This document shows, one piece after another, positions 9,070-17,220 of a stretch of DNA of 64,000 nt. Under the pieces are notes generated by a model. The model ran no database searches. It saw only the letters and a list, made by a program, of their open reading frames with translations, and was not told the origin of the DNA. The position numbers and the translations under genes are program-made. The first letter of the stretch is position 1, and the number at the start of each line of letters is the position of its first letter. Where the stretch lies: the NCBI RefSeq assembly GCF_016132545.1, contig NZ_CP066167.1, positions 4,014,571-4,078,570 on the forward strand, written 5' to 3'. Source of the DNA: Spongiibacter nanhainus. Its GTDB lineage: Bacteria; Pseudomonadota; Gammaproteobacteria; Pseudomonadales; Spongiibacteraceae.

Positions 9070-9969
9070 ATGGGATTCACAGAAAACGACTTAACGGATC
9101 AGTCCGGCAAAACCTTTTTAATTACCGGCGCCAACACCGGGCTGGGCTATGAGACCGCCCGAGCACTGGCATTAAAGGGCGGCCAGGTCTGGCTGGCTTG
9201 CCGCTCTGAGCAAAAAGCCCAGGCCGCGATGGACAGAATAAAAACCCTCGCTCCCAATGCCCAACTCGGGTTTGTAGCCTTGGACCTGGGTGATCTTGAG
9301 CAAGTTGCCCAGGCCGCTGAACATATCAAAAGCCTGGGTAAACTCGATGTATTGATCAATAACGCCGGCTTGATGACGCCCCCGCTGGGCCACACTGCCC
9401 AGGGCTTTGAAAGCCAGATGGGCGTTAACCACCTAGGCCACTTTGCGCTGGTAGGCAGGCTCGCAGATAAGCTTTTGGCAGACGATACCCGCATTGTGGT
9501 GTTATCCAGCCTGGCCCACACCGGCGGTGTCATCGACTGGGATGATTTGCATGCCAATCGTCGATACAGCGCCATGAAACGCTACCAGGCCAGCAAGTTG
9601 GCCAACATGATGTTTGGTCTGGAGTTGGAGCGGCGCCTGCGCAAACAGCATACCCAAGCAAAGTGCGTTATCTGTCACCCCGGTATCGCGGCAACAGAGC
9701 TTATGCGGCACATGCCTCTACCGATAGAGAAACTGGCTACGCCGGCCTTAAAGCTGCTGTTTAACTCCTCGGCCGCCGGAGCATGGCCCACCCTCCTCGC
9801 CGCCACAGAAGATATTGAAGGCGGCAGCTATTGGGGCCCCACGGGGATTCGCGAAACCCGAGGCAAAGCCGGACCCGCGCGCATCGCCAGGCGCGCACTG
9901 AAAGAGGACCAGGCCAAACGGCTGTGGGATCTGTCAGTGGAGCTGACCGGGGTCAATCCCGGACTGTAA
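9070..9969 (+). CDS. Short-chain dehydrogenase/reductase (retinol dehydrogenase-like)
   Basis: 299 residues, NAD(P)-binding SDR. Cofactor motif TGANTGLGYETA (about residues 18-29), structural NNAGLM, catalytic Ser in VLSSLAH and catalytic YQASK. The C-terminal region (CHPGIAATELMRH ... SYWGPTGIRETRGKAG) matches the WW-oxidoreductase/retinol-dehydrogenase-like subgroup of uncharacterised bacterial SDRs. Translation could begin at GTG 9061, but ATG 9070 is chosen because GGGGTG precedes it by about 6 nt and MGFTENDLTDQSGK is a natural N-terminus. Substrate unknown. Confidence 0.9.
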   Translation: MGFTENDLTDQSGKTFLITGANTGLGYETARALALKGGQVWLACRSEQKAQAAMDRIKTLAPNAQLGFVALDLGDLEQVAQAAEHIKSLGKLDVLINNAGLMTPPLGHTAQGFESQMGVNHLGHFALVGRLADKLLADDTRIVVLSSLAHTGGVIDWDDLHANRRYSAMKRYQASKLANMMFGLELERRLRKQHTQAKCVICHPGIAATELMRHMPLPIEKLATPALKLLFNSSAAGAWPTLLAATEDIEGGSYWGPTGIRETRGKAGPARIARRALKEDQAKRLWDLSVELTGVNPGL

Positions 9970-10031
9970 GCTGTTTATCTGTTTCGCTTTTTTCGGCTGT
10001 TTCTTAGATATAGGACACTAGCCCTGCCGCA

Positions 10032-10057
10032 TCGGCGCCTGTAAGAAGAGGCGCCGA
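10032..10057. repeat. Perfect 9-bp-arm hairpin between convergent genes
   Basis: TCGGCGCCT (10032-10040) and AGGCGCCGA (10049-10057) form a stem with an 8-base loop, placed in the 110 bp between the convergent SDR and GFA genes. Neither strand carries a clear T-run right after the stem, so it may be a weak or Rho-assisted terminator or an mRNA 3'-end stabiliser. Confidence 0.5.
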
Positions 10058-10079
10058 AACCGGCTTGTGCAGAGCTTCC

Positions 10080-10547
10080 CTATTGCGCCCGCCGTCGGGC
10101 AGACCACAGTTGAGAGAGGATGGCCCACTGGCTGGGCAGAAAACCGCTATATTTTGGCAGTGCGTCATCGATATCGGCTTGGCGCTTGTCGTAAAACAAG
10201 TGCATGGCGGCATCCGGCAGAGAATCCTGAAACCCAAACATGCCCGCCGGTACCATTACCAGCTTGGGTAACAGGGGTATATCAAACAGCTCGACAGCTG
10301 GCACACCGCAGGACGCACACTTGCCGCGCTGCACATTGGGCGGCGGCTTATAGGTATCGAAACTCACCGCCTCCGCAGCCGGCAGCACAACGTCGTCGCG
10401 CTTGAATATCAGCACATCGGCAAAGGGTGCGTCATTGAATCGCTGACAAATCGTGCAGTGGCAGTAAATTCTAAACAGTGCCGGCGCTGAAACGGTAAAG
10501 GCGGTTTGACCACAGCCACAGATGCACTGGTGTGTTGACGCTGTCAT
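10080..10547 (-). CDS. Second GFA/CENP-V-fold zinc protein
   Basis: 155 residues, PF04828 family. Zinc ligands appear as CICGCG (about residues 8-13), CHCTICQ (about 29-35) and a later CASCG. MFGFQDSLPDAAMHLFYDKRQ matches the conserved C-terminal half. It differs clearly from the GFA protein at 7881-8297, so the two are paralogues rather than a recent duplication. The ATG at 10547 is preceded by GGGAGAG about 6 nt upstream. It lies just downstream of the RND pump gene on the same strand (34 bp) and could be read with that operon. Confidence 0.88.
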   Translation of the reverse strand: MTASTHQCICGCGQTAFTVSAPALFRIYCHCTICQRFNDAPFADVLIFKRDDVVLPAAEAVSFDTYKPPPNVQRGKCASCGVPAVELFDIPLLPKLVMVPAGMFGFQDSLPDAAMHLFYDKRQADIDDALPKYSGFLPSQWAILSQLWSARRRAQ

Positions 10548-10581
10548 CGATGACTCTCCCGTTAGTCGCTATCAATCACTG

Positions 10582-13500
10582 TCAGTTGTTGTCCAAGGCA
10601 CTGGCATAGCTTACATCGGCCAATTGCTCGGCATCGTGTTGGGGGTCGACCTCGGACGCACTGTGTTCACGGGCCAGCACCAGATACAAACAGGGCAGGA
10701 CAAACAGGGTAAACAGTGTGCCGATGATCATTCCCACTACCAGGACGATACCAATACTGTTGCGCGCTTCGGCACCGGCGCCGGTCACCAGTACCAGCGG
10801 AAAGTGACCCAGCACGGTGGCTGCCGTGGTCATCAGTACCGGTCGCAGACGGGTCTCCGCCGCGCCCTGAATGGCGCGCAATTTACTAATACCTTCACTT
10901 TGCAGGTGGTTAGCAAACTCAACAATCAAAATTCCGTTTTTCGCTACCAGCCCCACCAGAGTGATAAAGCCAATCTGGGAATAGATATTGACGGTGGTAA
11001 GCCCCAAGAAGGGGATCAATAGCGCGCCGGCCAGTGCCAGGGGAACCGATCCCAACAACACCACCAGCGGATCTCTAAAGCTGTTGAACTGCACCGCCAA
11101 CACAAAATAGACAAACAACAGGGCAATGCCCAGGATGCCCACCAGCGTGCTTCCCTCTTTGCGAATTTGCCGGGACTCACCGGCGTAATTGATGCTGTAG
11201 CCCTTGGGCAGTATCTCCGCCGCCGCCTTCTCTAAGGTCGCCAGGCCCTGCTCCTTGGTGGTACCGGGCTGCACCCCGCCCATAACCCTGAAAGCATTTT
11301 TCTGCTGAAACTTACCCAACACCCGCGGCGCCACGGTGTAATCCAATGAGGCCACGGCGGACACCGGCACCAGCTCGCCATTGGGAGTACGCAACAGCAT
11401 GTCCATCAACGCCTCGGGGTTGGCTCGATCTTGCCCTTCCACCATGGGAATCACCTGATAGGCCTTGCCGTCCAGATTAAAACGATTGACATAGTTGCCG
11501 GACAAAAGTGTTCCCAACTGCTGGCTGACTGACGCCAGGTCCATACCCAGGTCGGCAACGCGCTCCCGGTCGAGAATAAAGCGCACCTCGGGCATATCAG
11601 TCTTGAGATCCGTATCCACAAACATGAACTTGCCGCTCTGGTAACCGGCAGCAACCAGTTGGTCGGCGTACTGTTTCATCTCACTGGGATCGTCAGAGGA
11701 CTGCACCACCATCTCCACATCAAACTGACCCGCCGAGGGCAGCGCCGGGAACAGCATGGGGAATACCCGCAAACCGGTGATTTGCGATGCCGATTGATAG
11801 ACCTGGGGCAGCAGTTCGTGAACGCTTTGCGCGCGCTCATCAATGTTGTTAAAAATGATGCCGCCAAAACCGCTGTTGGCCCTCACCACCTGCCAAATAT
11901 ATTGCACCCCCGGTGTTTGCTGGAGAATGCTAATGGCATCGTGCATATAGTTTTCGGTGTAATCCAGGGAGGCCGTGGCTGGCGAATCAATAATGATATT
12001 GATGGAACTCTGATCCTCAATGGGCGCCAATTCCTTCTGGGAAAACAGGTAAAAAGGTACGGTTAGAAGGGCGATAAACAAACCGCCAAACAAGATTTGC
12101 CAACGCCACTCCAACACCCGGGTCAGCACCCGGCCATAGCGATGATGAAGGTTGTCAAAGCGCTGGTTAACCCACTGGGTCATCGCGCCTTCTCGCCCCC
12201 CTTCGGGGTTGGCATAGGCGCTCATGATGGGTGATAAAGTCAGTGCCACCACCCCAGAGATCAGCACCGCCACCGACAGGGTAAAGGCGAACTCTTTAAA
12301 CAGTACCCCGGTTAAGCCCGACAAAAATCCGATGGGCGCATACACCGCCGCCAGCGTCACGGTCATACCAATGATGGGGGAAAACAACTGTCGGGACGAG
12401 GCCAGTGCCGCCTGGATACGGCTTTTGCCCTCACGCATATAGCGGGATACGTTTTCCACGACGACGATGGCGTCGTCCACCACCAGGCCCACCGCCAAAA
12501 CAATGGCAAGGATGGTCAACAGGTTGAGAGAGAAGCCCATTAGGGTAATGGCCGCCACCGCGCCCAGCAGTGAGATAGGGATGGTTACCAGTGGCACCAA
12601 GGCGGTACGCACCGAGCCCATCAGCGCCAATACCACCAAGCCCACCAGGATAATGGTCTCCGCCAGAGTGGTGAAAATCTCCCGAATGGCGTCCCGCATA
12701 TACAGTGTACCGTCGTAGGCGGCGCGGATTTGCATGCCCTCCGGCAGCTGGCCATTCAATTCATCCAGGAGGACATAGAGGTCGTCACCTATGGCAATTT
12801 CGTTGGCACCCGGCAGTGGCCAAACGGAGAGATACACCGCATCCTGCTGACTGTAGCGGGCAATCAGCTCCCCTTCCTCTTCACCGAGGCCCACCCGGGC
12901 AATGTCTTGCAAGCGCACCAACGAGCCATCCTCGGCTCTGCGCACAATAAGGTTTTCGAAATCCGCCACCGTCTGCATGGTGGTATTAGTCAACAGGTTG
13001 ATGCGTTGAGCGGCGTTTTCACTCTGGCCGATGGTAGCAATCACGTTGTTGGCATTAAGCGCGGCACGCAGGTCCTGGGCGCTGATGTTAAACGCGGCCA
13101 TCGCCTCGGGATCTATCCACAGACGCATCGCCGGGTTGCGGCCACCCTCGATTCCAATCCGTTGCACCCCCTCAATGGAGGACATCTCCGGGGTGACAAA
13201 GCGCCGCAAATAGTCGGTCACCTCGGCCCTAGAGAAACTTTCGGTAACGACATCCAGATAAAACAACGCGCCCGAACGGTCGGCGCGCTGCACAGTTACC
13301 GACGGGTCTTCTGCACCCGCTGGCAATTCAAAGCGGATTTGACTGAGCCGAGAATTTAACTCGGCCAAGGCGGCGGTGCTGTCTTCATTAAGTTTAAGCC
13401 ACACCGTCACCGTACTTGAGCCGGCCAGGGAACGGGAATCGACATAATCCACCCCAGGTACGGTGGAGGCTACCCGCTCAATGGGGTCGGTAATAAATCC

Positions 13501-13695
13501 CTGCACGGTTTTGGCGGAGGCACCGACATAGACCGTACTGATTACCAGCGAAGAACTTTCAATTTGGGGATACTCAAGTACCGGGATTTCATCCGCGGCT
13601 TTTACCCCGGCAATGACCAGCACCAGTGATATAACCACCGCCAGTACCGGTCGGGTAACAAAAATATCGGTTAGGCTGGGCTTGGCATTACTCAT
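10582..13695 (-). CDS. RND multidrug efflux transporter, HAE-1 type (MexI/AcrB-like)
   Basis: About 1037-residue inner-membrane proton/drug antiporter. N-terminus SLTDIFVTRPVLAVVISLVLVIAG is the first helix; the TM4 proton-relay pair is in LAVGLVVDDAIVVVENV; the TM10-12 end (FGLTTVNIYSQIGFITLVGLVAKNGILIVEFANHL) is typical of HAE-1 pumps. Two large periplasmic loops complete the duplicated architecture. The open frame extends to 13797, but that extension lies inside the adaptor gene. ATG 13695, six bases after GGAGG, overlaps the adaptor stop by 8 bp and gives the expected N-terminus. No outer-membrane channel gene follows, so it must use one encoded elsewhere. Confidence 0.95.
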   Translation of the reverse strand: MSNAKPSLTDIFVTRPVLAVVISLVLVIAGVKAADEIPVLEYPQIESSSLVISTVYVGASAKTVQGFITDPIERVASTVPGVDYVDSRSLAGSSTVTVWLKLNEDSTAALAELNSRLSQIRFELPAGAEDPSVTVQRADRSGALFYLDVVTESFSRAEVTDYLRRFVTPEMSSIEGVQRIGIEGGRNPAMRLWIDPEAMAAFNISAQDLRAALNANNVIATIGQSENAAQRINLLTNTTMQTVADFENLIVRRAEDGSLVRLQDIARVGLGEEEGELIARYSQQDAVYLSVWPLPGANEIAIGDDLYVLLDELNGQLPEGMQIRAAYDGTLYMRDAIREIFTTLAETIILVGLVVLALMGSVRTALVPLVTIPISLLGAVAAITLMGFSLNLLTILAIVLAVGLVVDDAIVVVENVSRYMREGKSRIQAALASSRQLFSPIIGMTVTLAAVYAPIGFLSGLTGVLFKEFAFTLSVAVLISGVVALTLSPIMSAYANPEGGREGAMTQWVNQRFDNLHHRYGRVLTRVLEWRWQILFGGLFIALLTVPFYLFSQKELAPIEDQSSINIIIDSPATASLDYTENYMHDAISILQQTPGVQYIWQVVRANSGFGGIIFNNIDERAQSVHELLPQVYQSASQITGLRVFPMLFPALPSAGQFDVEMVVQSSDDPSEMKQYADQLVAAGYQSGKFMFVDTDLKTDMPEVRFILDRERVADLGMDLASVSQQLGTLLSGNYVNRFNLDGKAYQVIPMVEGQDRANPEALMDMLLRTPNGELVPVSAVASLDYTVAPRVLGKFQQKNAFRVMGGVQPGTTKEQGLATLEKAAAEILPKGYSINYAGESRQIRKEGSTLVGILGIALLFVYFVLAVQFNSFRDPLVVLLGSVPLALAGALLIPFLGLTTVNIYSQIGFITLVGLVAKNGILIVEFANHLQSEGISKLRAIQGAAETRLRPVLMTTAATVLGHFPLVLVTGAGAEARNSIGIVLVVGMIIGTLFTLFVLPCLYLVLAREHSASEVDPQHDAEQLADVSYASALDNN

Positions 13696-14821
13696 CATTG
13701 GCCTCCCCGTCATGAGCGGAGTTGGCGGGCACATCCTCAGCGGATTGCTGGCGTGTGCGTACGTAGGCCAACATGCCATGATGCAGCTTAAAGGCACCGT
13801 CTGTGGCGATCAGCATGCCCGGCTCCAGCCCCTCGAGCACACTGATTTTTTGGTTCCGTTCCCGGCCCAGCTTTATCGATTGCCGTTGGGCCCGGTAGCC
13901 CTGCCCCTCCTCTTCGGCAGCCAGTTTAAACACGTAGCTGCCAATTTGATCTCTCAGTACCGCGGGGGTGGGAACCTCAATGCCGACTCGGTTACCAGTG
14001 GGGACCAGCACATCCACCACGGCATTGGGGGGAATATCCGCGGCTGCGCTCACCTTAGCTCGGTATCGCAGGTTGCGGGATTGGGCTGACAGCGCCGGGC
14101 TCTTGGCAATCACTACCGCATCGACCTCACCGGTAGCGGGCTTGGGTAGTTTTATTTTTACCTTGTCGCCAATGGCGGCGCTACCCTGAGCCAAGGGCAG
14201 GTTAAAGTCTACCCACAGATAGTCGCTGAGCCCCACCAGCTCTACCAGCTCGGTATTGGCATCCAGATATTCACCGGGCTCAAGATCGTGTAGCCCCACT
14301 CTGGCGTCGAAGGGCGCCACCAGGGTTTTCTTGGCAATAACCGCCTTTAATTCGGCGACCGTCGCCGCCGCCATATCGTATTCAGCCTGAGCCTGATCGA
14401 CGTTGTCCTGACTGGTGGTATTGGTTTTTAGCAGGCGCTGCATTCGGGTCAATTTAAGCTCCGCAAGGCGGGCGTTGGCCTGGGCCGCATTAAGGCGAGC
14501 TCGATCATCCGCAATGGCCTGCTGTACCAGCACTTGTCCTTTTTCTACCGCTTGACCGGACACCATATTTACGGCGGTCAATCTGCCTGCCAACTCGTTG
14601 CGCAGCATCATTTGCTCGGGCGCCACCACCTCACCAATGGTGCGAGCAAAATGCTGGATGGGCCCCTCTTCCACCACTATCGTCTGTACCGACTCGGAGG
14701 GTTCGGGGAAGGATTCGCCAAAGGCAATAGCGGCCTGAATCTGGGTGTACTTGTAACCGGCCAGCACTGCGAACAACAGCAGACATACGGTTAGGGTAAT
14801 CAACCAGCGGTGGGCTTTCAT
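13688..14821 (-). CDS. RND efflux periplasmic adaptor (membrane-fusion protein)
   Basis: 377 residues with an N-terminal membrane anchor (residues about 7-25) and no lipobox. The MFP domain order follows: barrel-sandwich half (IGEVVAPEQMMLRNELAGRLTAV), alpha-helical hairpin (about 95-165, LNAAQANARLAELKLTRMQ...), second lipoyl half (KKTLVAPFDARVGLHDLEPGEYL), then beta-barrel and membrane-proximal domains. This is closest to the MexH/HlyD_D23 group. ATG 14821 with AAGGAA about 9 nt upstream is used rather than TTG 14827. It is translationally coupled to the pump gene. The promoter in front has a SoxR/MerR-type architecture (see 14878-14908). Confidence 0.93.
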   Translation of the reverse strand: MKAHRWLITLTVCLLLFAVLAGYKYTQIQAAIAFGESFPEPSESVQTIVVEEGPIQHFARTIGEVVAPEQMMLRNELAGRLTAVNMVSGQAVEKGQVLVQQAIADDRARLNAAQANARLAELKLTRMQRLLKTNTTSQDNVDQAQAEYDMAAATVAELKAVIAKKTLVAPFDARVGLHDLEPGEYLDANTELVELVGLSDYLWVDFNLPLAQGSAAIGDKVKIKLPKPATGEVDAVVIAKSPALSAQSRNLRYRAKVSAAADIPPNAVVDVLVPTGNRVGIEVPTPAVLRDQIGSYVFKLAAEEEGQGYRAQRQSIKLGRERNQKISVLEGLEPGMLIATDGAFKLHHGMLAYVRTRQQSAEDVPANSAHDGEANDE

Positions 14822-14877
14822 GCTCAAGGTTCCTTAATTAATTGGCGGGAAGAGGCGAGTTATCAGGTGCGAAGGGA

Positions 14878-14908
14878 AGTCTAATAGCTCAAGCTAACTT
14901 GAGGTCAA
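14878..14908 (-). promoter_or_regulatory. SoxR/MerR-type promoter with 19-bp spacer
   Basis: On the minus strand a -35 element TTGACC (14908-14903) and a -10 element TAGACT (14883-14878) are separated by 19 bp, the over-long spacing typical of MerR-family activated promoters. The spacer is filled by a dyad that reads GCTCAAGCTAACTTGAGG on the plus strand (14887-14904), 16 of 18 matches to the E. coli soxS SoxR box CCTCAAGTTAACTTGAGG as I recall it. It lies 57 bp upstream of the adaptor ATG. The most natural reading is redox control by SoxR, as for mexGHI-opmD of Pseudomonas. No soxR gene is in the window. Confidence 0.75.
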
Positions 14909-14993
14909 GCCTACACCACAAATCATTACAGTTTCAGCGCACCCGGGTGGCAACGACCTTCATTGACGACACGTGCCAGTAGTAAGAATGGGC

Positions 14994-15012
14994 TCAGCGC
15001 CGATGGCGCTGA
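14994..15012 (-). terminator. Hairpin at the tpm 3' end
   Basis: TCAGCGCC-GAT-GGCGCTGA forms an 8-bp stem with a 3-base loop starting 9 bp after the tpm stop codon. There is no T-run on the minus strand, so it is only a terminator-like structure. The 110 bp between it and the efflux promoter hold no gene. Confidence 0.4.
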
Positions 15013-15020
15013 AGGACCCC

Positions 15021-15653
15021 TTAGTTCAGTAACCAGATCGCTTCCTGGGCATCTACCTGCCCCTTCAAGCCCCCGGCTACCGGCCGGCTTTCCAGCAAAG
15101 TGGTCCGATAGTGGTCGCTATAGTAGCGCGTCACCGCCTGTTCAGGGATAGAAAAAGGCGGCCCGTCCATCTGGCTTTGATCGTAGGCAAAGGTAATCAG
15201 CAGTTTAGGTGCGCTGTCACTAATGACTCTGAGGTGCTGCAAATACTGGCGACGAAGCGGCTCGGGCAATGCGACCAAAGCCGCGCGATCGTAGATCGCA
15301 TCCACAGCCCCCAGCGTCGCTTTGTCCAGGGCAAATATATCGCCCTGATAAATATCCAAACCCGGCCCGCGGTAGTGCTTGAGTTCACCCAGGGACCTAA
15401 TTTCCGGGACGATGCCCATTTCAGCAAACAGCGCCTCCACAGCGCTCTGGTTTAACTCTGCACCCACCACCCGGTGACCCTGTTGCCGAAGCCAGGCGAT
15501 ATCGCGGGTTTTGCCGCATAGAGGGACAAATATACGGCTGTTTGGCGCTAGCTCCAGCCGCGATAGGTAGCGTTGAAGCAGGGGGTTGGCTTCGCCCTCA
15601 TGGAAACCAATCTCCCCTGCTGCCCAACGCGCGTGCCAAAATTCTGGATCCAT
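15021..15653 (-). CDS. tpm: Thiopurine S-methyltransferase family protein
   Basis: 210-residue SAM-dependent methyltransferase. Family signatures: the N-terminal FWHARWAAGEIGFHEGEANPLL (WxxRWxxGxxGFH), the SAM loop IFVPLCGKTRDIAWL (family PLCGKxxDxxWLA) and VVGAELNQSAVEALF. IYDRAALVALPEPLRRQY is the typical DRAALVALP block. Bacterial Tpm enzymes methylate thiopurines and also selenium or tellurium oxyanion products; the physiological substrate here is unknown. Length is normal. It is separated from the RND operon by about 200 bp. Confidence 0.94.
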   Translation of the reverse strand: MDPEFWHARWAAGEIGFHEGEANPLLQRYLSRLELAPNSRIFVPLCGKTRDIAWLRQQGHRVVGAELNQSAVEALFAEMGIVPEIRSLGELKHYRGPGLDIYQGDIFALDKATLGAVDAIYDRAALVALPEPLRRQYLQHLRVISDSAPKLLITFAYDQSQMDGPPFSIPEQAVTRYYSDHYRTTLLESRPVAGGLKGQVDAQEAIWLLN

Positions 15654-15717
15654 AACTCAGACACCTCCAACGGCCAAAAGAGCGTGACTCTACAGGCTGA
15701 AGTAGCATCGGGGTCAA

Positions 15718-16065
15718 CTACTCCTCAACCCGGGTCAGGGTTAAATTAATAAAGTCACCGCCCTTGCGCAGAGTGTGATCGTCCACCACTCGCCACGCTT
15801 CTTCCTCGCCATCACTCTCGAATACCAAATAGCGCTCGCCACCGGATTCCCGCAGGAAAATGGCATCGAATACCGTCCGTTCGCCACGGGACTCGATGAA
15901 GTCGTCGCCAATAACAATCGTCTCACCAGCGGCCATACCGGCGAACTCGTTGAGAAACTCGTTACTGGACCCCGCCGTCGAGGTGTAGGTGCCTTCAAAC
16001 CCGTGGCCACAGGCCAACAGCACTAGGGAAAACAGGGCCAACAAGCCATATCGAACCATCATCAT
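15718..16065 (-). CDS. Small lipoprotein of unknown function
   Basis: 115 residues. The N-terminus MMMVRYGLLALFSLVLLACGHG is a lipoprotein signal with lipobox LLAC, so the mature protein starts at Cys and is membrane-anchored. The rest is acidic and beta-rich (GTYTSTAGSS..., ETIVIGDDFIESRG, EAWRVVDDHTLRKGGDFINLTLTRVEE), suggestive of a small beta-sandwich or lipocalin-like fold. The start at 16065 is chosen because GAGGAAG lies 8 nt upstream; the frame extends to 16101 but with a poorer start. I recognise no family. Confidence 0.75.
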   Translation of the reverse strand: MMMVRYGLLALFSLVLLACGHGFEGTYTSTAGSSNEFLNEFAGMAAGETIVIGDDFIESRGERTVFDAIFLRESGGERYLVFESDGEEEAWRVVDDHTLRKGGDFINLTLTRVEE

Positions 16066-16312
16066 AACGGCTTCTTCCTCTGTGTGGCTAAACTGATCCA
16101 ATCCATCGTCTCGGCCCGTACATTGCTATGGCGTCGTTTTTACAGGCGACCCTAATCACAATAAACACATCGCAGCCTGTGCGAGATGGGGCAAAACTGT
16201 GACAATATTACTCACGATACTGTGTATTCAGCTACTCGGGGCCGGTCTAATTTGTGCGTTTCTCAAGGGCGCCAAGGGTGATGACCCGGCTCACAGAGAG
16301 AGTTAAGTGGCC

Positions 16313-17077
16313 TCAGGCTAGATCGACACTGACCGGGCAGTGATCTGAGCCAAATATGTCGTTCCAGATGTCGGCGGCTTTTATCCGCTTGTTAACCAGT
16401 GCTTCACTCGCCAGGAAGTAATCAATGCGCCAGCCGACGTTTTTAGCCCTCGCACCGGCCCGGTAGCTCCACCAGCTGTATTTAACCTCATCGGGATGTA
16501 AGTGCCGGAAGGTATCGACAAACCCGGCCCCCACAATGTTGTCCATGCCGTCGATTTCTTTTTGAGTATAACCGGCGCTTTTGTTGTAGTTGGGCTTGGG
16601 GCGGGCAATATCGATATCGGTGTGGGCAACGTTAAAGTCCCCGCACATCAACACCGGCTTGGTCTTTTCCAGGCCCTTCACAAAAGCGAGAAAATCCCGG
16701 TCCCAGGTTTCCCGGTAGGGTAAGCGCACCAGCTCATTGCCTGAGTTGGGGGTGTAAACCGTGACCAGATAAAAGTCGTCAAACTCCGCCGTTAACACTC
16801 GCCCCTCCGTATCGTGTTCCTCGATACCGATATCGGCAAAGACCTGGATGGGCTCTACTTTGCTCAAAATCGCCACCCCGGAATAACCTTTGCGCTCAGC
16901 AGAATTGCTGTAAACGTGATAGCCCTCTACCCCTTCCAGAGCGGCGACCACTTGATCGTCTTGAGCTTTGGTTTCTTGGAGGCAGAGAATATCTGCCCCC
17001 AGAGTGTGCAGAGACTGCACAAAGTCTTTTTTCATTACAGCGCGGACGCCATTGACGTTCCAGGAAGCAATACGCAT
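16313..17077 (-). CDS. xthA: Exodeoxyribonuclease III / AP endonuclease
   Basis: 254 residues of the EEP fold, base-excision repair at abasic sites and 3'-5' exonuclease. Catalytic landmarks in order: [23 protein letters not shown] (metal-binding Glu), SGVAILSK, the Tyr-containing [26 protein letters not shown] (Asp/Asn pair), [10 protein letters not shown] and C-terminal [11 protein letters not shown] (catalytic His). The frame could reach 17161, but that would put the start inside the terminator of the upstream receptor gene. ATG 17077 gives the exact family N-terminus. The 235 bp between it and the lipoprotein start show nothing further. Confidence 0.96.
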   Translation of the reverse strand: MRIASWNVNGVRAVMKKDFVQSLHTLGADILCLQETKAQDDQVVAALEGVEGYHVYSNSAERKGYSGVAILSKVEPIQVFADIGIEEHDTEGRVLTAEFDDFYLVTVYTPNSGNELVRLPYRETWDRDFLAFVKGLEKTKPVLMCGDFNVAHTDIDIARPKPNYNKSAGYTQKEIDGMDNIVGAGFVDTFRHLHPDEVKYSWWSYRAGARAKNVGWRIDYFLASEALVNKRIKAADIWNDIFGSDHCPVSVDLA

Positions 17078-17170
17078 ATCGAGCCCGTGTTTGTCTCTGT
17101 TAGCAATGGGCTGAAGATTATACCGATTGCCGACGATCTTGGCAGAGGCGCAAATATCCAAATAACGCGC

Positions 17171-17201
17171 AAAAAAAAGCCCACCGCGATGGGTGGGCTT
17201 T
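17171..17201 (-). terminator. Rho-independent terminator of the TonB receptor gene
   Basis: A 10-bp perfect stem AAAGCCCACC (17176-17185) / GGTGGGCTTT (17192-17201) with a 6-base loop, followed on the minus strand by a run of T (TTTTTTTTGCG). It lies 20 bp after the TonB receptor stop and upstream of xthA. It also argues that xthA translation starts at 17077. Confidence 0.9.
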
Positions 17202-17220
17202 GCAGCGAACGCGTCGGCGA

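Noticed and set aside
11659..12066. Antisense frames of 60-250 codons opposite the RND, mnmG, atp and other large genes
   Set aside because: All are mirror frames of well-supported genes in GC-biased DNA, with no family motifs or ribosome sites.
10582..13797. RND pump start at 13797
   Set aside because: The extension lies inside the adaptor gene; ATG 13695 has a good ribosome site and the typical N-terminus.
16313..17161. xthA start at 17161
   Set aside because: It would start at the terminator hairpin of the upstream gene; ATG 17077 gives the exact family N-terminus.
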